A DNA stretch of 64,000 nucleotides, taken from contig CBDFHU010000092.1 of NCBI GenBank assembly GCA_965247375.1, positions 1-64,000 of the forward strand, given 5' to 3'. The notes under the pieces are model-generated. The model did not search any database, was not told the origin of the DNA, and worked only from the letters and a program-made list of their open reading frames with translations. Source of the DNA: Arsenicibacter sp965247375. Lineage in GTDB: Bacteria > Bacteroidota > Bacteroidia > Cytophagales > Spirosomataceae. The first letter of the stretch is position 1. The number at the start of each line of letters is the position of its first letter. The translations under genes were made by a program, and so were the position numbers. Below are positions 35,564 to 44,594 of this stretch, piece after piece.

Positions 35564-35837
35564 GGGTGACCCCACGTGGTCGCCCAACATTGGTGCATGG
35601 TCGCCAGAAAATCGTGTGGTCCCCCAAAAAATGCGTAATCGCCCGGAAACACGTGATCCCCCGTAAAACCAAAATCCAACAAAAAAAGGCAGACCGGTTA
35701 GGTCTGCCTTCTATGCGTAAAGGGATACCTGTATTATCACGCGGGCTGTGTGCTGTACTTAAAAAAACGTTAAGGCTTGTACTGCCTTTGGTCGCTTAAT
35801 TCGAAGCACACGGGCGCCCACGTGGGGGCGCCCCTAC
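35560..35837. repeat. 278-bp segment bounded by 26-bp inverted repeats
   Basis: GTAGGGGTGACCCCACGTGG... at 35560-35585 and its inverted copy at 35812-35837 match at 23 of 26 positions; each is itself palindromic around CCACGTGG. Between them lie several imperfect GTGGTCGCCC-like units and an rplT terminator. This looks like a REP/MITE-type repeat unit. It contains no gene I can support. Confidence 0.65.
35679..35710 (-). terminator. Terminator of the thrS-rplT operon
   Basis: Stem AAGGCAGACC / GGTCTGCCTT with a T7 run on the minus strand, about 125 nt after the rplT stop. Confidence 0.8.
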
Positions 35838-36178
35838 TTTACTTTGTCAACAATGGCTTTGAAGGCCTCGGGATGGTTCATAGCCAGGTCGGCCAGAACT
35901 TTGCGGTTCAATTCAATTCCCGATTTGTTGAGGGCGCCCATCAGGGCAGAGTATGATAAACCGTTGATGCGGGCACCAGCGTTAATACGCTGAATCCAGA
36001 GAGCACGGAAATCCCGTTTCTTGGCGCGACGGTCGCGGTATGCGTACTGTAAACCTTTTTCAATAGCGTTTTTCGCTACTGTCCAAACGTTTTTACGCCG
36101 GCCGAAATAACCTTTGGCCAGCTTCATGAATTTTTTCCGGCGTGCGCGTGACGCAACGTGATTGACGGAACGTGGCAT
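35834..36178 (-). CDS. rplT: 50S ribosomal protein L20
   Basis: 114 residues, 23S-rRNA-binding protein of the large subunit. Signature: MPRSVNHVASRARRKKFMKLAKGYFGRRKN, ending KAIVDKVK. It is the last gene of thrS-infC-rpmI-rplT. The 153-nt rpmI-rplT gap contains a small hairpin (AGGAG-gtata-CTCCT at 36255-36269). Confidence 0.98.
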   Translation of the reverse strand: MPRSVNHVASRARRKKFMKLAKGYFGRRKNVWTVAKNAIEKGLQYAYRDRRAKKRDFRALWIQRINAGARINGLSYSALMGALNKSGIELNRKVLADLAMNHPEAFKAIVDKVK

Positions 36179-36331
36179 TTTGTAATACTTGTTTTTTGAC
36201 TGCCGGTGGCAATTTGCTGCACTTAATACCGGCCATCGGGTGAAACATTAAACCAGGAGGTATACTCCTAATTATTTTGGGTGAGTAACAGCAACCTGTG
36301 AATGGCGCTACTCAATCGGACAAACCGACAA

Positions 36332-36526
36332 TTAAACTTTCAGCAGAGCCTTGATCCGGTCTTCATTGCTGGTGTGTACCAGCGACGTGTGCACCAGGTT
36401 ACGCTTCCGCTTTGTGCTTTTCTTTGTCAGAATGTGGCTGTGGAAGGCATGCTTCCGCTTGATTTTCCCGGTGCCTGTCAGCTTGAAACGCTTTTTGGCT
36501 GCCGAGTTTGTTTTTAATTTAGGCAT
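36332..36526 (-). CDS. rpmI: 50S ribosomal protein L35
   Basis: 64 residues, MPKLKTNSAAKKRFKLTGTG with HSHILTKKSTKRKRNL: full-length L35. Between infC and rplT on the same strand. Confidence 0.98.
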   Translation of the reverse strand: MPKLKTNSAAKKRFKLTGTGKIKRKHAFHSHILTKKSTKRKRNLVHTSLVHTSNEDRIKALLKV

Positions 36527-36669
36527 TAGTTTGAACCGCTAAATGTAAAAAAGTAAACAGGCCGCAAAGATACGGAAAAATAAAGAAAGGGAGAAACGAA
36601 GTTCCCGCGGAAAGTTTTAAAAAACGTCCCGTGAGGCTTCTTTTCTCCCTGAAGTCCGCTTAACGCAGA

Positions 36670-37224
36670 TTATTTTTTAATCACTTGTTTAGGCGCGACG
36701 AAAATACTCATCCGCTTCCCTTCAAGTTTGGCTTCTGCTTCTAATTTTCCGTGCTCTTCCAGACCTTTTGCAAACCGGTCAAGCAACTGGAATCCACGTT
36801 CTTTGAAAACGATGGCACGGCCAACGAACTGTACGTATGCCTTCACTTTGGCCCCTTCCTTCAGGAAGTTAATGGCGTGCTTCAGTTTGAATTCAAAGTC
36901 GTGGTCGTCGGTGTTGGGGCCGAAACGAATTTCTTTAATAACAACTTTCTGGGCGTTTGCCTTAATTTCCTTCTGCTTTTTCTTCTGTTCGTACTTGAAC
37001 TTAGAATAATCAATGATGCGGCAGACAGGAGGGGTTGCGTTAGGCGAAATTTCTACCAGATCAAGGTTTTGTGCCTGGGCCATGGCTTTCGCCTGCTGGA
37101 GATTATAAATACCTTGCTCTACGTTTTCTCCGACAACCCGAACTTCACGGGCCTGGATACGATCGTTAATTCGGTAGGGTTCTTCAACCACACGACGTGG
37201 TGGCCTGCGCTGGGGTAATGCCAT
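36670..37224 (-). CDS. infC: Translation initiation factor IF-3
   Basis: 184 residues; N-domain (RINDRIQAREVRVVGENVEQ), linker and C-domain (FEFKLKHAINFLKEGAKVKAYVQFVGRAIVF) complete. The start is an ordinary ATG (37224) rather than the rare AUU seen in enterobacteria. 168 nt after thrS; a small hairpin (CTGAATT-TGTT-AATTCAG) lies in between. Confidence 0.98.
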   Translation of the reverse strand: MALPQRRPPRRVVEEPYRINDRIQAREVRVVGENVEQGIYNLQQAKAMAQAQNLDLVEISPNATPPVCRIIDYSKFKYEQKKKQKEIKANAQKVVIKEIRFGPNTDDHDFEFKLKHAINFLKEGAKVKAYVQFVGRAIVFKERGFQLLDRFAKGLEEHGKLEAEAKLEGKRMSIFVAPKQVIKK

Positions 37225-37392
37225 ATAAACTGGTTAGTGATACAAATATTTCCCTGATAACGTCAGGTCCCGTGAAAAGTTTCGGGAAAATACTGAATTT
37301 GTTAATTCAGCGCAAATTTTATCAAGGATTACAAACCGGGCACCAGTCGCTCATTCACAACGAACAAGCTACTGATACCACTCTGTTATTTA

Positions 37393-39336
37393 CTAAACTT
37401 TTACTTCCGCTTTGAAAATAGAGACAAATTCGTCGATGGTCATGGTGCCTAAATCGCCCTGACCTTTCCGGCGGACAGAAACCTTTCCTTCGGCCTGTTC
37501 CTTCTCACCAACGATGAGCATGAACGGTACCTTGGTAACTTCCGCATCCCGGATTTTCCGGCCGATTTTCTCGTCACGATGGTCCACAAAGCCACGGATA
37601 TCCTGTTCCTGAAGGATAAAGAACAGCTCGTTTGCATACTCTTCAAACTTCTCGGAAATCGGCAGAATAACGATCTGCTCCGGCGACAGCCACAGCGGGA
37701 AGTTACCGGCCGTATTTTCGATCAGAATCGCAATGAACCGCTCCAGGGAACCGAACGGGGCACGGTGAATCATAACCGGACGGTGTTTCTGGTTGTCGGC
37801 ACCGGTGTATTCCAGCTCAAAGCGGTTCGGCAGGTTGTAGTCGACCTGAATCGTACCCAGCTGCCATTTCCGGCCCAGGGCATCGCGCACCATAAAGTCC
37901 AGTTTCGGTCCGTAGAAGGCGGCTTCGCCCAGTTCAGTCACCGTATTCAGGCCTTTTTCGGCCGCGGCTTCAATAATGGCCGACTCGGCTTTTTCCCACA
38001 GATCGTCGGAACCGATGTATTTGCCTGGCTCGTTCGGATCGCGGAGTGAAATCTGCGCGCTGAAATCGTCAAAGCCCAGTGACCGGAACACATACAGTAC
38101 CAGATCAATAACTTTAATAAACTCGTCCTTCACCTGATCCGGGCGGCAGAAGATGTGGGCATCATCCTGCGTAAAGCCCCGAACCCGCGTCAGACCGTGC
38201 AGCTCACCCGATTGCTCGTAGCGGTAAACCGTCCCGAACTCAGCCAGTCGCAGCGGCAGGTCGCGGTATGACCGTGGCTTCGACTTGTAAATTTCGCAGT
38301 GATGCGGGCAGTTCATCGGCTTCAGCATGAACTCTTCCCCTTCTTCGGGCGTATGGATCGGCTGGAACGAGTCTTTACCGTACTTATCCCAGTGGCCTGA
38401 GGTCACATACAACTGCTTACCGCCGATGTGTGGCGTAACAACCGGTGAATAACCGGCGCGTACCTGTGCCCGGCGGAGGAAGTTTTCCAGACGTTCGCGC
38501 AGCAGGGCTCCTTTGGGCAGCCACAGCGGCAAGCCCTGACCGACTTTTTCCGAGAAGGTGAATATTTCCAGCTCTTTACCCAACTTCCGGTGATCACGTT
38601 TCTTCGCTTCTTCGAGGCGGTGCAGGTACTCATCCAGTTCCTTTTGTTTCGGGAATGTGATGGCATACACCCGTGTCAGCATCTTGTTTTTCTCATCACC
38701 GCGCCAGTAAGCACCGGCTACGTTCATGATTTTCGACGCCTTGATGAATCCGGTATTCGGGATATGCGGTCCGCGGCACAGGTCGGTAAAATTGCCCTGG
38801 GTATAGAACGTGATATTCCCGTCCTGCAGGTCCTGCAACAGCTCTACCTTATACGGATCGCCTTTCTCTTCGAAATACGCAATGGCTTCGTCTTTCGGAA
38901 CGGATTTGTGGACATAGGCATTTTTCTGACGGGCCAGTTCCAGCATTTTGTCTTCAACTTTCTTGAAGTCTTCCTGCGAGAAATGCTGACCGTTCAGGTC
39001 GATGTCGTAATAGAAACCGTTTTCGATTGGCGGTCCGATGGCAAATTTTACATTCGGATAAAGCGATTCGAGTGCTTCAGCCAGTAAGTGGGCTGATGAG
39101 TGCCAGAACGTAGACTTACCTTCGGGGTCATTCCACGTCAACAATTGCACCGTAGCATCGGCATCGATCGGAAGCGTTGCATCCTGAACAATTCCATTAA
39201 CCTTGGCGGCCAGCACATTGCGGGCAAGGCCTTCGCTGATACTGGTGGCAATGTCGAGGCTGGTACTTCCTTTGGGGTACTCCCGCACGCTTCCGTCAGG
39301 GAGCGTCACACGGATCATTACGTCCTGTGCAGTCAT
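37393..39336 (-). CDS. thrS: Threonyl-tRNA synthetase
   Basis: Charges tRNA-Thr; 647 residues, complete. N-terminal TGS domain (MIRVTLPDGSVREYPKGST), editing domain (HSSAHLLAEALESLYPN), class II catalytic core (FMLKPMNCPHHCEIY, with a zinc-site Cys) and anticodon-binding domain at the end (VSVRRKGQGDLGTMTIDEF). First gene of the IF-3/L35/L20 operon. Confidence 0.98.
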   Translation of the reverse strand: MTAQDVMIRVTLPDGSVREYPKGSTSLDIATSISEGLARNVLAAKVNGIVQDATLPIDADATVQLLTWNDPEGKSTFWHSSAHLLAEALESLYPNVKFAIGPPIENGFYYDIDLNGQHFSQEDFKKVEDKMLELARQKNAYVHKSVPKDEAIAYFEEKGDPYKVELLQDLQDGNITFYTQGNFTDLCRGPHIPNTGFIKASKIMNVAGAYWRGDEKNKMLTRVYAITFPKQKELDEYLHRLEEAKKRDHRKLGKELEIFTFSEKVGQGLPLWLPKGALLRERLENFLRRAQVRAGYSPVVTPHIGGKQLYVTSGHWDKYGKDSFQPIHTPEEGEEFMLKPMNCPHHCEIYKSKPRSYRDLPLRLAEFGTVYRYEQSGELHGLTRVRGFTQDDAHIFCRPDQVKDEFIKVIDLVLYVFRSLGFDDFSAQISLRDPNEPGKYIGSDDLWEKAESAIIEAAAEKGLNTVTELGEAAFYGPKLDFMVRDALGRKWQLGTIQVDYNLPNRFELEYTGADNQKHRPVMIHRAPFGSLERFIAILIENTAGNFPLWLSPEQIVILPISEKFEEYANELFFILQEQDIRGFVDHRDEKIGRKIRDAEVTKVPFMLIVGEKEQAEGKVSVRRKGQGDLGTMTIDEFVSIFKAEVKV

Positions 39337-39398
39337 AGTTATAAATAGTTAATCATTCATACCGTGGCGCCGGCCGGAAAGGACCGGTGCCACCATAC

Positions 39399-40610
39399 TT
39401 AATTTTGTCCGATTGGTTTAACGGTTCGGTTTATGGAGTCACTACGGCTTGGTATCCGGGTCCGCGACGGCAGGGACTGAATGCGTAACCGCGCCGTGTC
39501 GGCCGGATTAACGGCCGGTGCATTGGCCTCGGTGCCGCCCGTTGTCTGCTGGTTATTGTAGTAATACCCCATCTGACGGCGCTGCACCCGGTATAATCCG
39601 GCAGTGGCCAGCTGATCGCCCGGATCGAGCTGACTGGCCTTCGTGTAGGACGCAATGGCCTCGTCTAACTGGCCAATCTGTTCCTGACACTGGCCGATGT
39701 ATGTATCGATCCGCGGATAATCCGGTTTATACTGCTGTACTTTCTGAAAATTGGCCAGGGCCGGAAAATAGCTTTTCCACTTCTGATAAATCAGACCCGA
39801 CTGAAAATGGGCCTGATAATAGTTGGTCTGTAGTTTCACCGTCTGCCGGTAACAGCCCAGCGCGTCTTCCAGCTTGCCACCGCTCTGCAGCGTAAGGCCG
39901 CGGGTATACCACAGGTCTGCATTGTCCGGGAAGTAGGCAGAGGCTTTTTCATTGTAGGCCAGTGCCTGGTCAATGTTACCCAGTGCCCGGTATACGTTCG
40001 ACAACTGATTATACGTGGCCAGATAACGGGGTTTCAGGCTCAGCGAATGTTCATAGAGGCTGATCGCCTTACCGGTATCACCCTGATAAGCCGTAATCAG
40101 ACCCTGAAAAAAATACGCCTCTCCATCGTATGGAGCCATCTGCAGGGCGCGGGCAATGTGCAGCCGTGCTTTCCCGAATTGCTTTTGCTGCTGGTACAGA
40201 TCGCCCAGAATCGTATACAGCTCAGGCGTGTCAACACCCAGAATCTCGGCCCGCTGTGCATTTTCCAGTGCTTTCGGGATTTGTTTCATCAGGCGGTACA
40301 CCTGCGCACGGATCAGGTAAAAACTACCGACGTTTGCATTACGGCTGATGGCTTCATCAATGTCGTCGAGGGCTTCCTGCTTTTTCTCCATAGAAAGGTA
40401 CAGGGCAGCCCGTTTGGCGTAAGCGTAGGGGGAAGACGATTGATTAATGGCCCGGGTCAACGCACGTAGGGTAGCTTCGCTGCGACTGCTGTCTGCCTGG
40501 TCGGGCAGGGGTGGAATACGCGCCTGTCGGCGTTCGTTATCGCCACAGGCAGCCAGTGTCAGCACTATCCCAAGTAATACTATGTATTTAAAAGCGTCCC
40601 CAAGGCACAT
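39399..40610 (-). CDS. TPR-repeat lipoprotein
   Basis: 403 residues; lipoprotein signal with lipid Cys at 22 (VLTLAACGDN). About nine TPR units (AYFFQGLITAYQGDTGKAISLYEHSLSLKPR and similar). I start at 40610, where the signal peptide begins, not at the longer ORF start at 40727. It lies between thrS and a methyltransferase gene; a GC-rich hairpin is in the thrS gap. Function unknown, probably a protein-interaction scaffold. Confidence 0.88.
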   Translation of the reverse strand: MCLGDAFKYIVLLGIVLTLAACGDNERRQARIPPLPDQADSSRSEATLRALTRAINQSSSPYAYAKRAALYLSMEKKQEALDDIDEAISRNANVGSFYLIRAQVYRLMKQIPKALENAQRAEILGVDTPELYTILGDLYQQQKQFGKARLHIARALQMAPYDGEAYFFQGLITAYQGDTGKAISLYEHSLSLKPRYLATYNQLSNVYRALGNIDQALAYNEKASAYFPDNADLWYTRGLTLQSGGKLEDALGCYRQTVKLQTNYYQAHFQSGLIYQKWKSYFPALANFQKVQQYKPDYPRIDTYIGQCQEQIGQLDEAIASYTKASQLDPGDQLATAGLYRVQRRQMGYYYNNQQTTGGTEANAPAVNPADTARLRIQSLPSRTRIPSRSDSINRTVKPIGQN

Positions 40611-40738
40611 CCGGTTTAATTGACAAAAGGAAAAACAAGACAGGATTACAGGGTTAACAGGATGTTTAGTACCAGATACTGTCCTGTAATCGTGTCCGGT
40701 AATAAACGTGTTATTCACCTTCCGCAAAGATAAGGCTT

Positions 40739-41629
40739 TTATATGGAAGAAAACCGATAAAAGACACCAAGTGGCAGGCGTTTCTTGTGCGAATCATTCA
40801 GAAATAACTCGCCCCATTCGGCTTTGGCCTGATTACCAAAGTGCTGCTGAATCAGGTTATCGAGGATAAGTGCCGAAAAACCAAGTGAATACAGATTGAT
40901 AATGAAAAAGAAGTTTGTTTTGTCAAGCAATTCGGCACACGATTGCAAGAGGGTATTCAGATGTTCTTCAAGTACCCATTTTTCGCCTTCCGGACCACGT
41001 CCATAGGCTGGCGGATCCAGAATGATACCATTGTAGGTGTTACCGCGGCGGGCTTCCCGACGGGCAAACTTCAGCGCATCTTCAACAATCCAGCGGATGT
41101 TTTCGAGCTTGCTGCTTTCCATATTCTCCCGCGACCAGCTGATCACCTGCTTAACCGCATCAACATGGGTTACATCGGCACCGGCCTGACGCGCAGCCAG
41201 GGAGGCCGCGCCGGTATAGGCAAAGAGGTTCAGTACCTTCGGACGTTCTACGCCCTGTTGGCGCAGCGCCTGAATACAGTCATGAATATAAGTCCAGTTT
41301 GTGGCCTGCTCCGGAAAAATACCGACGTGTTTAAACGTCGTCAGGGCCAGTTTAAAGCGTAAATCAAGGCCCTGCTGGTTGAAATTAATCATCCACGGAA
41401 CCTGCATGCCCGGGCTGATCGTCCAGTCGCCGCGCTCGGGTGACTGTTTATCGCGGCGGAAAGAGGCATCGGCCAGGCGTTTCCATTCCTGTTCAGGCAG
41501 GGTTTTGTCCCAGATGGCCTGTGGTTCGGGGCGGGCCAGGATGTAGCGGCCGAACCGTTCCAGTTTTTCGAAATTTCCGCTGTCCAATAGTTCGTAATCC
41601 GGCCACGGAGCGGGTGTCAACAGTTGCAT
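40739..41629 (-). CDS. Class I SAM-dependent methyltransferase (RlmI-like)
   Basis: 296 residues, cytoplasmic. The Rossmann-type motif is PKVLNLFAYTGAASLAARQAGA, followed by DAVKQVISWSRENME, and the catalytic-type motif is IILDPPAYGRG. This pattern (FAYTG, DPPAYGRG) is that of rRNA cytosine-C5 methyltransferases of the RlmI type. The lack of a PUA domain makes the exact target uncertain. Confidence 0.85.
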   Translation of the reverse strand: MQLLTPAPWPDYELLDSGNFEKLERFGRYILARPEPQAIWDKTLPEQEWKRLADASFRRDKQSPERGDWTISPGMQVPWMINFNQQGLDLRFKLALTTFKHVGIFPEQATNWTYIHDCIQALRQQGVERPKVLNLFAYTGAASLAARQAGADVTHVDAVKQVISWSRENMESSKLENIRWIVEDALKFARREARRGNTYNGIILDPPAYGRGPEGEKWVLEEHLNTLLQSCAELLDKTNFFFIINLYSLGFSALILDNLIQQHFGNQAKAEWGELFLNDSHKKRLPLGVFYRFSSI

Positions 41630-41644
41630 AGGCTTGTAATGAGG

Positions 41645-42070
41645 TTAGTGAAGACCCATGGCCAGGATCAGTTCAAATTCGTCAGGTTTTACCGGCATAA
41701 CCGACAGGCGCGACTGGCGGATGAGGGAAATATGCTGTAGCAGGGGTTCTGCCTTGATCTGTGCCAGCGAAACAGGGCGGGCAAAGGCAATCTCCGGAAT
41801 AAGTTCAACGACTACCCAGGGCGTGGGCTTACCAGTTGCTGCCGGAGGATCAGTCGGATCTGGATAGGCTTCCCGGTCAACGATGGCCAGGCCGACAACG
41901 GCTGTACCGGTAACGCTGTGATAAAATAAAACCTGATCACCTTTTTTCATGGCGTTCAGGTTGTTGCGTGCCTGATAGTTCCGGACGCCGTCCCAGATGG
42001 CGCGCCCTTCCTTAACAAACCGATCCCATGAATAGGCGTCGGGTTCTGATTTAACTAACCAGTAGTTCAA
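41645..42070 (-). CDS. EVE domain-containing protein
   Basis: PUA-like EVE fold that binds modified bases in nucleic acids. The family begins NYWLVKSEPDAYSW; here this is preceded by a TTG at 42070, which I take as the start (about 141 residues), although an ATG in frame lies at 42133. Other motifs: WDGVRNYQARNNL, GDQVLFYHS and RPVSLAQIK. The upstream DinB gene overlaps the long version by 4 nt, so co-translation is possible. Confidence 0.85.
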   Translation of the reverse strand: MNYWLVKSEPDAYSWDRFVKEGRAIWDGVRNYQARNNLNAMKKGDQVLFYHSVTGTAVVGLAIVDREAYPDPTDPPAATGKPTPWVVVELIPEIAFARPVSLAQIKAEPLLQHISLIRQSRLSVMPVKPDEFELILAMGLH

Positions 42071-42129
42071 TGGAGAGTGAAATGAGTTAACAAAACGGGG
42101 CGCGGGCTGGCCGGCGCCCCGGTATTTAA

Positions 42130-42726
42130 TCAATAATAATCGTCGTTGTCGTACGTGTCGCCGTAGCCGTTACCGTATTCGTCGTCGCTGTATTTACCCG
42201 ACATACCGGCGCTCTTGAAGGCCAGTGCTTTCCGCAGAATAGCAATCTGTCCTGTGTGATATACATCGTGATTGATCATGCCGTGCAGCAGGTCATAATA
42301 CGTATACGGGCGGCCGGGCACGATGTCTTCGAGGAATTCGTCATCGTCGCGCTTGTCAAGCTCGTTCACGAGCTCTTCCTGGCTCAGGCTCAGTTCCATC
42401 TGAAGCGCTTCCCACTCGAAATCGTCAATTTTATCCGGAAACGAACCAAAGTTTTTCTCCGGTGTCAGGATATCAAATGTCGGGTCGCCCTGCATTTTCT
42501 TGACGGTGAAAATACGCCAGCTGGTCATGTGAAAAACCAGTTCGGCGATTGAATGGGTATTCGGGGTAATCCGCAGACCGGCCATCTCGGGCGTTACATC
42601 CCGCAGGACTTCAACCACCGAAGGACCATGCCAGGTTTCTTCACTTTCGTATGTTGTATTTAAAAGATCAATGATCCGTATAAGTTCGTCGTTTTGCGCA
42701 GTTTCCATGAAATAAAGAGGTTGCAT
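42130..42726 (-). CDS. DinB/DUF664-family protein
   Basis: 198 residues; four-helix DinB fold with the metal-site His residues HSIAELVFHMTSW and GMINHDVYHTGQIAILRK. These proteins are metal-dependent and include thiol transferases; the specific reaction is not known. An acidic Tyr/Asp-rich tail (DDEYGNGYGDTYDNDDYY) is unusual. Confidence 0.85.
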   Translation of the reverse strand: MQPLYFMETAQNDELIRIIDLLNTTYESEETWHGPSVVEVLRDVTPEMAGLRITPNTHSIAELVFHMTSWRIFTVKKMQGDPTFDILTPEKNFGSFPDKIDDFEWEALQMELSLSQEELVNELDKRDDDEFLEDIVPGRPYTYYDLLHGMINHDVYHTGQIAILRKALAFKSAGMSGKYSDDEYGNGYGDTYDNDDYY

Positions 42727-42936
42727 ATGGGACGGTATAACATCCCGCAGTCAAATAATGTGCAAAGTTAAGGCAATAATTTATGGTTTGTTTATCAGAA
42801 CTTGTACAGAATTAGCCCGTGGTCCCGAATTCTGACCGGTCCCGCGGATTTATGTTCAAAAAAAGTTAGTATTCGTTAAACCTTTGATTGTGTGTATCGT
42901 CTAACCATCAGCATTTGATTCTGAACTCATAAAGCC

Positions 42937-44367
42937 ATGAATACCCAACGGAGTGCCCGTATTATTTTCCGGATTTTACTAAGTGTACTAGGCCTGTCCG
43001 TTGCCTCCGGTGCAATGGCGCAGTCTGGTTATGATCCGCTGTATGGCGGTCAGCCACAAACCGGCTATGGCTATGATCAGCCCGGCTACGATACCGGCTA
43101 TGATCAGTATGGCGATTACACCATCGACCGGCCGGTTGACAGCTTTTACGATGAACTGAGTCCTTACGGACAATGGGTCAATACGCCTGAATATGGCCGT
43201 GTCTGGATGCCGCGGGTTGAGCAGGGATTCCAGCCCTATGCCACCAACGGACACTGGGTTATGACTGAATACGGCAATACCTGGGTATCGGACTATGCCT
43301 GGGGATGGGCGCCGTTCCACTACGGCCGCTGGTACTTCGACGCCTATCGGGGTTGGGTCTGGATACCGGGCCGCGAATGGGCCCCGGCATGGGTTGCCTG
43401 GCGGTCGGGAGGTGGTTATTATGGCTGGGCACCGCTGGGCCCCGGCATCAACATCAGTCTGAACGTTAATATTCCGTACAACTACTGGGTATTCGTTCCG
43501 CAGATGTATATCACCAGCCCGCGGGTGTACAGCTATTGCCTGCCACGGAATACGTATGGCGGATTCTTTAATAACACGGTGATTGTCAATAACTATCACC
43601 GGTATAATAACCGGACGTATTATTACGGTCCCAACCGCCGCGATATCGAATACGTAACCCGCCGGAGTCTGCCGGTTTACCGCAGCAACGAAGTGTATCG
43701 CTCGGGAGGGTATTCCCGCAACAATAACAGTTGGTACGAACGCCGTGGCGGCGGTAGTTACAGCGCAAATAATGGCTGGCGTAACAATGGTCCTGAACGC
43801 GGGCAGTCAAACCGGACCGGCAATTACCCTGGCCCTGACATGAACGGTGGCTCGCGGAATTACACGGGCAATGGCAATACCGGCCGTGACCGCTACCAAA
43901 GCCCGAACGCACCGGCCAACGGCGGTTTTGATAATAACCGTGGCCGCTACCAGGCCCCGAATGCTCCGGCTAATGGCGGTTTTGATAATAACCGTGACCG
44001 CGGGCAGCGGCCTGATTACCAGCCACAGAACAGCGGGCAGCCAACCATGCCCGACCGTCGGGGAGAAGGTGGCTGGAACCGGAATGATAACGGCGGCTTC
44101 CGCGGCCGGCCGGCCGATGCCGGTTCAACGAATGTTGGCGGTTACGGCGGTGATGCCCCGCGCGGTGGCCAGCCTTCACGCCGGTATGAAGCCCCGGGCC
44201 AGCCAACTATGCCACAGGCAGGTGGTGGTGTGCAGGGCGGAGGCCGTCAGGAATCAGGCGGCGGACAGTATCAGCAACGCGGCGGTGGTCAGGAACAGCG
44301 TTCGGCCCCGACTCCTGATTTAGGTGGTGGCCAGGGTGGAGGAAACGGCCGTCGCGGACCAAGATAG
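42937..44367 (+). CDS. DUF6600-type secreted protein with low-complexity tail
   Basis: 476 residues: signal peptide, then repeated YGxWxxxPEYGxVWxP / GYGWAPxGRW-type blocks (SPYGQWVNTPEYGRVWMP; YAWGWAPFHYGRWYFD; VWIPGREWAPAWVAWR), the DUF6600/YXWGXW pattern of Bacteroidota. From about residue 270 it is a Gly/Asn/Arg/Gln-rich disordered tail with tandem repeats (YQAPNAPANGGFDNNR). Function unknown, envelope-associated by the signal peptide. Own terminator follows. Confidence 0.88.
   Translation: MNTQRSARIIFRILLSVLGLSVASGAMAQSGYDPLYGGQPQTGYGYDQPGYDTGYDQYGDYTIDRPVDSFYDELSPYGQWVNTPEYGRVWMPRVEQGFQPYATNGHWVMTEYGNTWVSDYAWGWAPFHYGRWYFDAYRGWVWIPGREWAPAWVAWRSGGGYYGWAPLGPGINISLNVNIPYNYWVFVPQMYITSPRVYSYCLPRNTYGGFFNNTVIVNNYHRYNNRTYYYGPNRRDIEYVTRRSLPVYRSNEVYRSGGYSRNNNSWYERRGGGSYSANNGWRNNGPERGQSNRTGNYPGPDMNGGSRNYTGNGNTGRDRYQSPNAPANGGFDNNRGRYQAPNAPANGGFDNNRDRGQRPDYQPQNSGQPTMPDRRGEGGWNRNDNGGFRGRPADAGSTNVGGYGGDAPRGGQPSRRYEAPGQPTMPQAGGGVQGGGRQESGGGQYQQRGGGQEQRSAPTPDLGGGQGGGNGRRGPR
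43890..43995 (+). repeat. Tandem repeat in the DUF6600 tail
   Basis: Two adjacent copies of a 51-bp unit encoding RYQAPNAPANGGFDNNRG-like sequence, differing at a few positions. Confidence 0.65.
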
Positions 44368-44391
44368 TTTTCATGAGCGTAGCGTTGACCG

Positions 44392-44428
44392 AAAAGCCGG
44401 ACGGGATTGCCTGTCCGGCTTTTTTTGT
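44392..44428 (+). terminator. Terminator after the DUF6600 gene
   Basis: Stem AAAAGCCGGAC / GTCCGGCTTTT followed by TTTTTTT on the plus strand. Confidence 0.88.
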
Positions 44429-44594
44429 GTTTTAGCTCGTCAGGTACTGACACTTCAGGTGGGATTTCTCCATTTTCGACCGGTTCGAATGCAGGTTCCG
44501 GCAACATACAACTGGTTTCCGGGACCCGGGCGGTGAGTTTTGTATAGTTATCCGTGTAGCGGGTGACTGAGCAAGAACTAAAACAACAATACTC

